DNA of 8,996 bases from Clostridium sp. CAG:389 (GCA_000438255.1 FR901891.1:1-8996); one strand, 5' to 3'; counted from the stretch's first letter, positions 1-7,044 are shown. Translations and numbers: made by a program. Notes: a model not told the origin generated them from the letters alone.

Positions 1-55
1 AATGTATCAAAACTATTATCCAGTAACACAAATTTGATTAATTGACTCACAGACA

Positions 56-84
56 TTGTAATTTTGACAAAAAAATGATATATT
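56..84 (+). promoter_or_regulatory. Possible SigA promoter upstream of murB (extended -10)
   Basis: TTGTAA at 56-61 and TATATT at 79-84 are separated by 17 bases, with TG at 76-77 giving an extended -10 (TGaTATATT). A better -35 hexamer, TTGACA, sits at 64-69, but no good -10 lies 16-18 bases after it. The exact pairing is therefore uncertain. Positions 1-55 hold no gene I can support. Frames 1 and 2 stay open from the window edge to stops at 43-45 and 35-37, so either could be the tail of an upstream gene. Confidence 0.35.
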
Positions 85-150
85 ATACCAGTACAACAAA
101 ATAAAAAACACATATTATATAAAGAATATAAAAATAAAAAGAAAGCGAGT

Positions 151-1077
151 GTGAAAAAATTGGAAAACAAAGAAATATTAGAAAGCTTAGAAAAAATAAT
201 ACCAATAGAGCAAATCAAGCAAAATGAACCAATGAAAAACCACACATCATTCAAAATAGGCGGACCAGCAGAATTTTACATAAAAATAACAACAATAAAA
301 GAACTACAAAAAATACTTGAACTAGCCAAAAAAGAAAACATCAAAATAACAATATTAGGAAATGGAAGCAATATACTTGTAGCAGATGATGGAATAAAAG
401 GAATAGTAATAAAAACAAACCTAAAAAAAATCAAAATAGAAAACAAAGAACAAAATAAAGTTGAAATAACAGTAGATGATGCAATGCCAATAGGACTATT
501 AGGGCAAAAACTACTAAAAGAAGAAATAACAGGATTCGAAGAAATATCAGGAATACCAGGCACAATAGGTGGAGCAATATTAATGAATGCAGGTGCACAC
601 GGAAAAGAAATGAAAGATATTGTAACAGAAATAACAGCAATAGATTATGAAGGAAAAATCCATAAATTCACAAACGAAGAAGCAGAGTTCACATACAGAC
701 ACAGTAAATTTTCAGATGGAAAATATATCATTTTACAAGCAAAATTGGAACTAGAAAAAGGAAATACAGAAGAAATAAAAGCAAAAATGGATGAATATGC
801 ACAATTCAGAAAAGAAAAACAACCAATAGAATATCCATCAGCAGGAAGCACATTTAAAAGAGGAAAAGACTTTATAACAGCAAAATTAATAGATGAAGCA
901 GGACTAAAAGGCTACTCAGTAGGAGGAGCAATGATCTCAAAAAAGCACGCAGGATTTATAATAAACACAGGAAATGCAACGGCACAAGATGTACTAGATT
1001 TAGCAAAATACATTACAGATAAAGTCTATGAAAAATTCGGAAAAAAAATAGAATTTGAAATTAAAGTTTTAAATTAA
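151..1077 (+). CDS. murB: UDP-N-acetylenolpyruvoylglucosamine reductase MurB
   Basis: MurB is the cytoplasmic FAD enzyme that uses NADPH to reduce UDP-GlcNAc-enolpyruvate to UDP-MurNAc, the second committed step of peptidoglycan precursor synthesis. The 308-residue length is normal for the short Gram-positive type. The FAD-binding part shows SFKIGGPAEF (33-42), GNGSNILV (70-77) and GIPGTIGGAI (134-143). The substrate domain shows YRHSKF (182-187, with the conserved Arg183), SAGSTFKR (230-237, with Ser233 as the expected proton donor) and EFEIKVL near the end, where Glu303 matches the usual catalytic Glu. The GTG start at 151 has only a weak ribosome site (GAAAG, 141-145). An in-frame TTG at 160 is possible. 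The first ATG (232) begins right at the conserved NHTSF motif, so it is too late. This is probably the first gene of a unit continuing into yvcK. Confidence 0.96.
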   Translation: MKKLENKEILESLEKIIPIEQIKQNEPMKNHTSFKIGGPAEFYIKITTIKELQKILELAKKENIKITILGNGSNILVADDGIKGIVIKTNLKKIKIENKEQNKVEITVDDAMPIGLLGQKLLKEEITGFEEISGIPGTIGGAILMNAGAHGKEMKDIVTEITAIDYEGKIHKFTNEEAEFTYRHSKFSDGKYIILQAKLELEKGNTEEIKAKMDEYAQFRKEKQPIEYPSAGSTFKRGKDFITAKLIDEAGLKGYSVGGAMISKKHAGFIINTGNATAQDVLDLAKYITDKVYEKFGKKIEFEIKVLN

Positions 1078-1080
1078 GAA

Positions 1081-1110
1081 TGCCCTAAAAGGCTACGTCC
1101 TCAAAAGGAC
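1081..1110 (-). repeat. Short dispersed repeat, copy A (inverted relative to copy B)
   Basis: Read on the minus strand, this is a CCTTTTGAGGAC unit, then GTAG, then a second similar unit, in the same 12+4+12 layout as copy B at 4953-4980. The core ACGTAGCCTTTTAGGG matches copy B at 14 of 16 positions. On the + strand, GTCCT (1097-1101) and AGGAC (1106-1110) can form a 5-bp hairpin with a CAAA loop, but A residues rather than T residues follow, so it is not a standard terminator. It fills much of the murB-yvcK gap. From memory it resembles the short GGGAC/CTTTT palindrome-like repeats scattered in Firmicutes genomes; that assignment is inference. Confidence 0.45.
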
Positions 1111-1131
1111 AAAAAAGATATAAGGATATTT

Positions 1132-1137
1132 GGAGGT
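1132..1137 (+). promoter_or_regulatory. Ribosome binding site that sets the yvcK start
   Basis: GGAGGT lies 10 bases before ATG 1148. An in-frame TTG at 1130 would extend the protein by six residues, but this Shine-Dalgarno would then be inside the coding region, so ATG 1148 is preferred. Confidence 0.75.
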
Positions 1138-1147
1138 AACAAGGACA

Positions 1148-2881
1148 ATGAATGGATTTATAAAATGGTTTGATTCAAAAAGCAAATTAAAAAGATGGAT
1201 GCTGCTAATACTAATAGGAATAGCATTAATATGTTATGGAACAGCAGAAATTTTAGTTTTAAAAGAAATGTCATTTGAAGAATTAGCAAAAATAATAGCA
1301 ACATTTGTAATAGGAGTATTAGCAACAATATTTGGGTTAGTATTTTTCAATAAAAGAACACTAGAAATCCTAATTGAATCAACTGATGATAGAATGAAAG
1401 ACAAAAGCAATGTAAATGTAAAATCACTAATATTCAACAAAAAAGTATATCATCAAGGACCAAACATAGTAGTAATAGGCGGAGGAGCTGGATTAAATAC
1501 AGTACTTTCTGGATTAAAGAAATATACTGATAATTTAACAGCAATTGTAACAATATCAGATTATGGTGAAGGGATAAGTGAATCAAGAAAAGAATTGCAA
1601 ACAATGCCATTAGATGATGTAAAAGATAGTATAGTTGCACTTTCTTCTGATACAAAAGATGGACAACTAGATAAGTTATTTAATTACAAATTTACAGATG
1701 GAAAATTAAGAAATTTAACATTTGCAGATATATATTTTAGTGCAATGAAAAACATAAATAAAGATTTTTCAGATTCTATTATAAAAAGCAATGAAGTACT
1801 AAATATAGTAGGAAAAGTATTGCCTGTAACATTAGATGAAATGAACATTACAGCAGAACTTCAAAACGGATATTTAGTAACAGAAAAATCTAAAATTGCA
1901 GAAGTTGTATATGAAAAAGTAACAAAAATAAACAGGATATATTTAAATCCTACAAATTGTAGACCTGCACCAGGAGTATTAGAAGCAATAAAAGAAGCTG
2001 ATTGCATAATAATTGGTCCTGGAAGTTTATATACAAATGTTATACCAAACCTATTAGTAAATGGTGTAGCAAAAGCAATAAAAGAATCAACAGGATTAAA
2101 AGTTTATATAAGTAATATAATGACAGAACCAGGACAAACAGACGAATATAGCGTTTCTGACCACTTAAATGCAATTATAGAGCATTGTGGAAAAGGAATA
2201 GTTGATTACTGTATCTATGACACTGGTGAAATTGTCCCTGAATATATCAAAAAATACAATTTAGAAGGACAAGACCTTGTTGACTCAAATGTTGATAAAG
2301 TAAAGGGAATAACATTTTTACAAAGAAATTTATCAACAATATCAGATGGATGTATAAGACATGACCCAGAATTAGTTGCAGAATCAATAATTGAGCTTAT
2401 ATGTGATGATTTAAAATATCAAGATAAACAAAATGATCCTCAATATTTAATGCTAAATAATAAATTGAGAGAAGATAAGAGAATAAATAAAATCAAAAAG
2501 CAAATGGCAAAAGACCAAAGAAGAAACAAAAAAGTAAATAAAAGTTCTCACAAAAGTAAATTTAGAAGTAAATATAATGACAGAATTGAATCAATAAAAC
2601 AAGCTGATGAAATGATAAAATTAAAAGAGCAAAAAATGAAAAAAGAAGCTAAAAAAGCAAAAAAAATTAAAGAAAATAAAATGAAACAAGAAAATCAGCT
2701 TCAAGAAGATAAAGAAGTTTTAGAATTTAGAAAAGAATATGAAAAGAGCATGAAACAGACTAGTACTGCAAAAAGAGATCCACAGACTCTTCCAAAAAGT
2801 CAAAGAGGAAGAAAAAGAAAAACACCACAAGAAATAAGAGAAGAAATGCTAAAAAAATTAGAAGACAGCGATTTAAAGTAA
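1148..2881 (+). CDS. yvcK: YvcK family protein (gluconeogenesis factor, CofD-like), membrane-anchored and C-terminally extended
   Basis: YvcK proteins bind UDP-GlcNAc and are needed for growth on gluconeogenic carbon sources and for normal cell shape in Bacillus. This 577-residue version is far longer than the roughly 320-residue Bacillus protein. Two predicted membrane helices lie at 17-37 and 46-67. The CofD-like domain spans about 104-420, with VVIGGGAGLNTVLSGLKKYT (108-127), GPGSLYTNVIPNLL (290-303) and YSVSDHL (334-340). A highly charged Lys-rich tail, probably helical or disordered, covers about 425-577. Several family motifs are altered: the usual DDGGSSG reads DYGEGIS (138-144), PPGDIRN reads PLDDVKD (154-160), and S-F/L-G-N-L reads TFADI (191-195). 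The fold assignment is secure; whether ligand binding is kept is open. It follows murB by 70 nt and precedes a glycogen debranching gene by 27 nt. The usual partners rapZ and whiA are not here. Confidence 0.88.
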   Translation: MNGFIKWFDSKSKLKRWMLLILIGIALICYGTAEILVLKEMSFEELAKIIATFVIGVLATIFGLVFFNKRTLEILIESTDDRMKDKSNVNVKSLIFNKKVYHQGPNIVVIGGGAGLNTVLSGLKKYTDNLTAIVTISDYGEGISESRKELQTMPLDDVKDSIVALSSDTKDGQLDKLFNYKFTDGKLRNLTFADIYFSAMKNINKDFSDSIIKSNEVLNIVGKVLPVTLDEMNITAELQNGYLVTEKSKIAEVVYEKVTKINRIYLNPTNCRPAPGVLEAIKEADCIIIGPGSLYTNVIPNLLVNGVAKAIKESTGLKVYISNIMTEPGQTDEYSVSDHLNAIIEHCGKGIVDYCIYDTGEIVPEYIKKYNLEGQDLVDSNVDKVKGITFLQRNLSTISDGCIRHDPELVAESIIELICDDLKYQDKQNDPQYLMLNNKLREDKRINKIKKQMAKDQRRNKKVNKSSHKSKFRSKYNDRIESIKQADEMIKLKEQKMKKEAKKAKKIKENKMKQENQLQEDKEVLEFRKEYEKSMKQTSTAKRDPQTLPKSQRGRKRKTPQEIREEMLKKLEDSDLK

Positions 2882-2908
2882 AGACATAAGAAAGGAAATG
2901 TATTAAAA

Positions 2909-4960
2909 ATGGAATTTACAAAAGAAGATTTTAAATTAGAAAATGGACTAAAAAAAGAATGGCTAATAACAAATGGAACAGGAGGATTTGCAAGTTCAAC
3001 AATTATAGGTGCAAATACTAGAAAATATCATGGTTTGCTAATAGCACCACTAACACCACCAGCACAAAGATATTTAATATTGTCAAAAGTAGATGAAAGC
3101 ATACAAATAGAAAATAATAAATATGATTTATATACAAATATAGGAGAAAACTACATATCACAAGGGTATAAATATCAAGAAAAATTTGAAAAAGATAATT
3201 TTCCAACATATACATATAAAGTTGCAGGTGTTGAAATAACAAAGACAATTTGTTTAGAAAGAGGAAAACAAGTTGTAGGAATTTATTACAAAGTAAAAAA
3301 CATAGATAAACCATCAAAACTAACATTAGCACCAATAGTTAATTTTAGAGACTTCCATTCAATGAATACAGACCATACTTTTGACATTAAACAGCAAATA
3401 AAAGGAACAAAAGTTAAACTAATTATAGATGGAAAATCCAAATTCCCAGTATATATGAATCTATCAGATGGAAAATATGTTGAACACATGAATGATACAT
3501 TTAAAAATATGTTCTATATAGAGGAACAAAAAAGAGGATTTTATCCAAAAGAAAACCATAGTGTTACAGGTGTATATGAAATTGAAATTCAACCGAATGA
3601 AGAAAAAGAAATATCATTTGTGTGCGGTTTAGAAGAAAATATAGAAGAAATTAATCTTAAAGATATAATGGCAAAAGAAAATAAAAGAATAGAAAATATA
3701 ATAGAAAATGCAGGTCTATTAGAACAAAAAAATGATACCAATATTGAATTAGTAAAAGAATTAATAAAAGCATCAGACCAATTTATAGTATATAGACCAA
3801 CCTTCAAATTACACACAATAATTGCAGGATATCCTTGGTTTTTAGACTGGGGAAGGGATAGCCTAATATCATTTGAAGGATTATTGTTAAAAACAAAAAG
3901 ATATAATTTAGCAAGAGAAATATTATTGACAATGGTAAGAGATATAAAATATGGTCTAGTACCAAATGGTTACTCAGGCTTTGACAATAGACCTTTATAT
4001 AATAGTGTTGATGCGTCATTACTATTATTTGAACAAGTACAAAAATATATCAATTACACAGGAGACTATGAATTTATAAAAGAGAATATTTACGAAAAAT
4101 TAGAAAAAATTATAGAAAACTATGTAAAAGGAATTGACATAGACAATAATAACATTTATTTAGATACAGATTATCTAATATCATCAGGAACTGAAAATAC
4201 GCAAAATACATGGATGGATGCAAAAGTAAATGGAATAGCAGTAACACCTAGAAATGGCAAAGCTGTTGAAATAAACAGTTTATGGTACAATAGTTTAATG
4301 ATAATGGCAGAATTGACAGAAAAATTAGAAAACATTTCAATTTCAAATTTGAATTCAAATGATAATAATCAAGCTAAACTAAAAATCAAAAGATATAAAG
4401 ATTTAGCAAAAAAATGCAAAAAATCATTTAATGAAAAATTTTATAATCCAAAAAGAAAATGCTTATATGATGTATTAGGAGACAATAAAATAAGACCAAA
4501 TCAACTATTTGCAATATCTTTAACATATCCTGTAATTGAAACAAATTCAGAAGAAGCATACAATATTATAAATGTAGTAGAAAAGAAATTACTAAATAAT
4601 TATGGATTAAAATCATTAGCCAAAGGAGAACCAAACTATATAGAAATATACGAAGGTGATAGTTTCAAAAGAGATATGAGCTATCATCAAGGAATAACTT
4701 GGACATGGCTATTAGGATTATACTATGATACACTAAAAAACATGATAAAATCAGAAAAAAGAAAAACATATAAAGCAAAACTAGAAATAAAATTAGAAGA
4801 ATTTGTAACAAAAACAATAAAAACTTTTGAAAAAGAAGTAAATCAAAGAGGATGTATAGGCAGTATTTCTGAGATTTACGATTCTGTTAAACCATTTGAA
4901 CCAAAAGGCACTATTGCACAAGCATGGAGCGTTGCAGAAATTTTGAGAATGTCTTTTTAG
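2909..4960 (+). CDS. Glycogen debranching enzyme (amylo-alpha-1,6-glucosidase, GH133-like)
   Basis: This predicted cytoplasmic enzyme removes alpha-1,6 branches from glycogen so that phosphorylase can continue. The 683-residue length fits the bacterial two-domain family. The N-terminal domain starts with EWLITNGTGGFASSTIIGANTRKYHGLL (17-44, seen as two adjoining motifs), typical of GDE_N. The C-terminal (alpha/alpha)6-type domain shows YPWFLDWGRDSL (308-319), TWMDAKV (434-440), GKAVEINSLWYN (450-461), DMSYHQGITWTWLLG (589-603), GSISEIYD (651-658) and QAWSVAEILR (671-680). These match conserved acidic and aromatic positions of the family, and no key motif appears broken. ATG 2909 has an AAGGA site 12 bases upstream, a long spacing. 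The nearer ATG at 2898 stops after two codons. The last three residues and the stop codon lie in or at the edge of repeat copy B. The unit suggests coordinated control of glycogen use with YvcK, which is inference. Confidence 0.93.
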   Translation: MEFTKEDFKLENGLKKEWLITNGTGGFASSTIIGANTRKYHGLLIAPLTPPAQRYLILSKVDESIQIENNKYDLYTNIGENYISQGYKYQEKFEKDNFPTYTYKVAGVEITKTICLERGKQVVGIYYKVKNIDKPSKLTLAPIVNFRDFHSMNTDHTFDIKQQIKGTKVKLIIDGKSKFPVYMNLSDGKYVEHMNDTFKNMFYIEEQKRGFYPKENHSVTGVYEIEIQPNEEKEISFVCGLEENIEEINLKDIMAKENKRIENIIENAGLLEQKNDTNIELVKELIKASDQFIVYRPTFKLHTIIAGYPWFLDWGRDSLISFEGLLLKTKRYNLAREILLTMVRDIKYGLVPNGYSGFDNRPLYNSVDASLLLFEQVQKYINYTGDYEFIKENIYEKLEKIIENYVKGIDIDNNNIYLDTDYLISSGTENTQNTWMDAKVNGIAVTPRNGKAVEINSLWYNSLMIMAELTEKLENISISNLNSNDNNQAKLKIKRYKDLAKKCKKSFNEKFYNPKRKCLYDVLGDNKIRPNQLFAISLTYPVIETNSEEAYNIINVVEKKLLNNYGLKSLAKGEPNYIEIYEGDSFKRDMSYHQGITWTWLLGLYYDTLKNMIKSEKRKTYKAKLEIKLEEFVTKTIKTFEKEVNQRGCIGSISEIYDSVKPFEPKGTIAQAWSVAEILRMSF

Positions 4961-4981
4961 GAACGTAGCTTTTTGGGGACA
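4951..4981 (+). repeat. Short dispersed repeat, copy B, overlapping the end of the debranching gene
   Basis: CTTTTTAGGAAC (4953-4964) and CTTTTTGGGGAC (4969-4980) are 10/12 identical direct repeats separated by GTAG. The same arrangement occurs inverted at 1081-1110 (copy A). The debranching-enzyme stop codon TAG (4958-4960) lies inside the first unit. These G-rich runs stand out from the A-rich surroundings. Confidence 0.45.
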
Positions 4982-5013
4982 ACAAAGGTGAAAGAGAGTG
5001 AGGAAAGAAAATT

Positions 5014-6036
5014 ATGACTATTGAAAATCTGGAAAAAGAATTGAAAGATGGACAACTACAATCACTATACTTATTATATGGAGAAGAATTATATTTACTA
5101 GAAAGCAATTTAAAAAGGATAAGAAACTTATTCGGAGAATGCATTAAAGGAATAAACTATATAATGATAGATGAACAAAATGTATCAGAAATAATATCAG
5201 ATATAGAAACACCAAGTTTTGGATATGAAAAAAAATTAATAATTGCAAGAAACACAGGTTTATTTAAAAAAGAGGCAAAGAAGAAAGCAGGAGACACTTC
5301 AAAATTAAAGGATAAATTAACAAAATATATTGAAGAAAATATAAAAATAATAAATGAATCTGTTGTGTTGGTATTTGTTGAAGAAGAGGCTGATAATAAA
5401 TCAAGTTTATATACTGCAATTGAAAAAAATGGTGTAATATGTAAGTTTGACTTCCAAAATGCAAACCAGATTGAGAAAAGAATAAAAGTAATTTGCAATG
5501 GTTATAAAGTAAATATAGATTCACAAACAATTAGATACTTTATTGAATGTTGTGGTACTAATATGCAAGATTTGATAAATGAAATTAGAAAATTGATTGA
5601 ATATGCAGGAACAAATGGAACAATAAAAAAAGAAGATATTGATAAACTTTCAATAAAAAAATTAGAGAGCGTAATTTTCGATTTAACCGATGATTTAGGA
5701 AAAAAAGATATAACAGGTGCGTTGCAGGTTTTACAAAATCTTATTTATGCAAAAGAGCCTTTGGCTAAAATTTTAGTTACATTGTATAATCATTTTAAAA
5801 AATTGTATATAACTAAAATGGCTATGAATAATAATAAAGATTTGGCTTCTAGTTTGAAATTAAAGCCTAATCAAATGTTTTTAACTACAAAGTATAAAGT
5901 TCAGTCTAAATATTTTAATGAAAAAGATTTGAGATATATATTACAGGATTTGTGTGATTTAGATTATAATTTCAAAAATGGAAGAATTGATTTACAAGTT
6001 GGAATGGAAACTGTTTTATGCAGATATTGTTCTTAA
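5014..6036 (+). CDS. holA: DNA polymerase III delta subunit (clamp loader)
   Basis: The delta subunit opens the beta sliding clamp as part of the clamp-loader complex that puts clamps on DNA during replication. The 340-residue length is typical. The N-terminus carries the family hallmark LYLLYGEELYLLE (18-30), followed by an AAA+-like region with the degenerate nucleotide fold normal for delta, and then helical domains. The C-terminus has the usual ending LDYNFKNGRIDLQVGMETVL (313-332), close to the K/N-G-R-x-D signature seen in Gram-positive HolA proteins. ATG 5014 is preceded by GAGG (5000-5003) with a 10-base spacer. It lies 53 nt after the debranching gene and is probably the last gene of the murB unit. 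The last third uses noticeably more T-ending codons (GCT, CCT, GTT, ATT) than the first part. No clear terminator follows. Confidence 0.93.
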   Translation: MTIENLEKELKDGQLQSLYLLYGEELYLLESNLKRIRNLFGECIKGINYIMIDEQNVSEIISDIETPSFGYEKKLIIARNTGLFKKEAKKKAGDTSKLKDKLTKYIEENIKIINESVVLVFVEEEADNKSSLYTAIEKNGVICKFDFQNANQIEKRIKVICNGYKVNIDSQTIRYFIECCGTNMQDLINEIRKLIEYAGTNGTIKKEDIDKLSIKKLESVIFDLTDDLGKKDITGALQVLQNLIYAKEPLAKILVTLYNHFKKLYITKMAMNNNKDLASSLKLKPNQMFLTTKYKVQSKYFNEKDLRYILQDLCDLDYNFKNGRIDLQVGMETVLCRYCS

Positions 6037-6101
6037 TTTATTTTCAAATACAACTAAATAAATAGTTGACAACCATAATTAGAATTTAAAAAATAAAAAA
6101 T

Positions 6102-6131
6102 GTATAATAAAACCAAATATTGATAAAAATA
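6102..6131 (+). promoter_or_regulatory. Candidate forespore (SigF/SigG-type) promoter for sleB
   Basis: GTATA (6102-6106), 15 bases, then GATAAAAATA (6122-6131) fits the SigF/SigG pattern GYATA-N15-GGNNANAHTR at all but one fixed position, about 65 bases before the sleB start. The family logic is good, because sleB is a forespore gene in Bacillus, but A+T-rich DNA gives many chance matches. A TATAAT at 6103-6108 with a poor -35 (TTAGAA, 6079-6084) is an alternative SigA reading. The rest of the 6037-6199 gap holds a weak 6-bp hairpin (CAACTA 6051-6056 with TAGTTG 6063-6068) without a T-run, and an isolated TTGACA at 6066-6071. Confidence 0.4.
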
Positions 6132-6186
6132 AAACTAGACAAAAGAGATATTTACAAAGACAAATAAAGTAAAAATTTTTATTGAT

Positions 6187-6192
6187 AGGTGG
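6187..6192 (+). promoter_or_regulatory. Ribosome binding site that sets the sleB start
   Basis: AGGTGG lies 7 bases before ATG 6200. An in-frame TTG at 6182 is upstream of this site and has no ribosome site of its own, so ATG 6200 is the likely start. Confidence 0.75.
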
Positions 6193-6199
6193 TTTTTTT

Positions 6200-6916
6200 A
6201 TGTTAAAAAAATTCAAAAATAAAAAACAAGCAATTATAATGATAATATCAACAATTATTTTATTAATAACAGGAACAGTAGCAATAGCGATAATTTACAA
6301 AAACAATCAAGCAAATGAAACAATAGAAGTATTATCCAAATATGGTTCAAGAGGATCAGAAGTAACTCAAATACAAACAAAATTAAAAAGATGGGGATAT
6401 TACTCAGGAAATATAGATGGGATATATGGCACACAAACAGTAAAGGCAGTAAAATATTTTCAAAGAAAAAATGGGCTAACAGCAGATGGAATAGCAGGAC
6501 CAGCAACACTAAAAGCAATGGGAATAACAACATCATCAAGCACAAGTAGCTCAACATCAAGCTACAATAGTAACCTAAATTTATTAGCAAGAGTAATTTA
6601 TGGAGAATCAAGAGGAGAGCCATATACAGGTCAGGTTGCAGTCGGAGCGGTTGTTATGAACAGAATAAAAAGTAGCTCATTTCCAAATACATTATCAGGA
6701 GTTGTATATCAATCAGGTGCTTTTGATGCTGTAAAAGATGGACAAGTTAATCTAACACCAAACTCAACTGCTATAAAAGCAGCACAAGATGCGATGAATG
6801 GATGGGATCCAAGTTATGGAGCAATTTATTACTTTAACCCATCAACTGCAACAAATAAGTGGATATGGTCAAGACCTATGACAGTTACAATTGGAAAACA
6901 TAGATTTTGCAAATAA
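6200..6916 (+). CDS. sleB: Spore cortex-lytic enzyme, SleB-like (peptidoglycan-binding + SleB/CwlJ hydrolase)
   Basis: SleB-type enzymes are lytic transglycosylases that break down cortex peptidoglycan containing muramic-delta-lactam during spore germination. This 238-residue protein has a positive N-terminus (KKFKNKK) and a hydrophobic helix (11-33) that acts as an uncleaved anchor or signal. A PG_binding_1 domain covers about 44-108 (GSRGSEVTQIQTKLKRWGYY, then GIYGTQTVKAVKYFQ). A Ser/Thr-rich linker spans 110-122, and the catalytic domain about 125-238. LARVIYGESRGEP (129-141) carries the expected catalytic Glu136. VAVGAVVMNRI (147-157) and the C-terminal GKHRFCK are also typical. It is shorter than the Bacillus protein, as in many Clostridia. 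The usual partner ypeB is not adjacent. A vegetative wall hydrolase of the same family is possible, but the nearby sporulation-type sigma gene favours a spore role. Confidence 0.85.
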   Translation: MLKKFKNKKQAIIMIISTIILLITGTVAIAIIYKNNQANETIEVLSKYGSRGSEVTQIQTKLKRWGYYSGNIDGIYGTQTVKAVKYFQRKNGLTADGIAGPATLKAMGITTSSSTSSSTSSYNSNLNLLARVIYGESRGEPYTGQVAVGAVVMNRIKSSSFPNTLSGVVYQSGAFDAVKDGQVNLTPNSTAIKAAQDAMNGWDPSYGAIYYFNPSTATNKWIWSRPMTVTIGKHRFCK

Positions 6917-6918
6917 TA

Positions 6919-6947
6919 TTGAAAAATTAAAAAAAAGGTGTTATAAT
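6919..6947 (+). promoter_or_regulatory. Strong SigA-type promoter for the unknown gene at 7045
   Basis: TTGAAA (6919-6924), a 17-base spacer and TATAAT (6942-6947), with TGT just before the -10, give a nearly perfect extended promoter. It begins three bases after the sleB stop. Transcription would start near 6953-6955, leaving a leader of about 90 nt. Confidence 0.8.
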
Positions 6948-6953
6948 TCAAAA

Positions 6954-7044
6954 CATCAAAGGTAAAAAGCCTTTCGAAAATTCGGAGGGCAATTTTTATT
7001 GAACCTCCGGAATATATTAATTAATAAAAGGAGGAAATGTCACA
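6954..7044 (+). promoter_or_regulatory. Candidate cis-regulatory leader with mutually exclusive hairpins
   Basis: Three helices overlap. P0 pairs AAAGG (6958-6962) with CCTTT (6970-6974). P1 pairs GCCTTTCG (6969-6976) with CGGAGGGC (6983-6990). P2 pairs CGGAGG (6983-6988) with CCTCCG (7004-7009). P0 and P2 can form together; P1 excludes both. When P1 forms, CCTCC (7004-7008) is left free and could pair with the downstream Shine-Dalgarno GGAGG (7030-7034). This has the layout of a combined attenuator and translation switch. I recognise no known riboswitch family. All pairings were found by eye and no energies were calculated. Confidence 0.45.
6969..6997 (+). terminator. Terminator-like hairpin downstream of sleB / inside the leader
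   Basis: The 8-bp stem 6969-6976 / 6983-6990 (two G-U pairs) has a 6-nt loop and is followed by AATTTTT (6991-6997). It can serve as the sleB terminator, and because a promoter lies upstream of it, also as an attenuator of the next gene. Confidence 0.55.

Noticed and set aside
276..563. Minus-strand open frames opposite murB (and similar ones opposite yvcK, GDE, holA and sleB)
   Set aside because: They mirror A-rich coding sequence, giving Phe/Leu/Ile/Ser-rich translations with no motifs, and they overlap well-identified + strand genes.
2600..2720. Lys/Glu-rich repeats in the yvcK tail as a tandem DNA repeat or a frameshift
   Set aside because: No exact repeat unit is present, the frame is continuous to a normal stop, and the next gene follows after 27 nt with its own start signal.
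4988..5017. Nine-codon frame from GTG 4988 ending in a TGA that overlaps the holA ATG
   Set aside because: It looks like translational coupling, but its AAAGG is directly adjacent to the GTG with no spacer, and holA has its own ribosome site. Chance is more likely.
6051..6071. Hairpin CAACTA/TAGTTG and TTGACA after holA as a terminator or promoter
   Set aside because: The stem is only 6 bp, A+T-rich and has no T-run. TTGACA has no -10 box at 16-18 bases.
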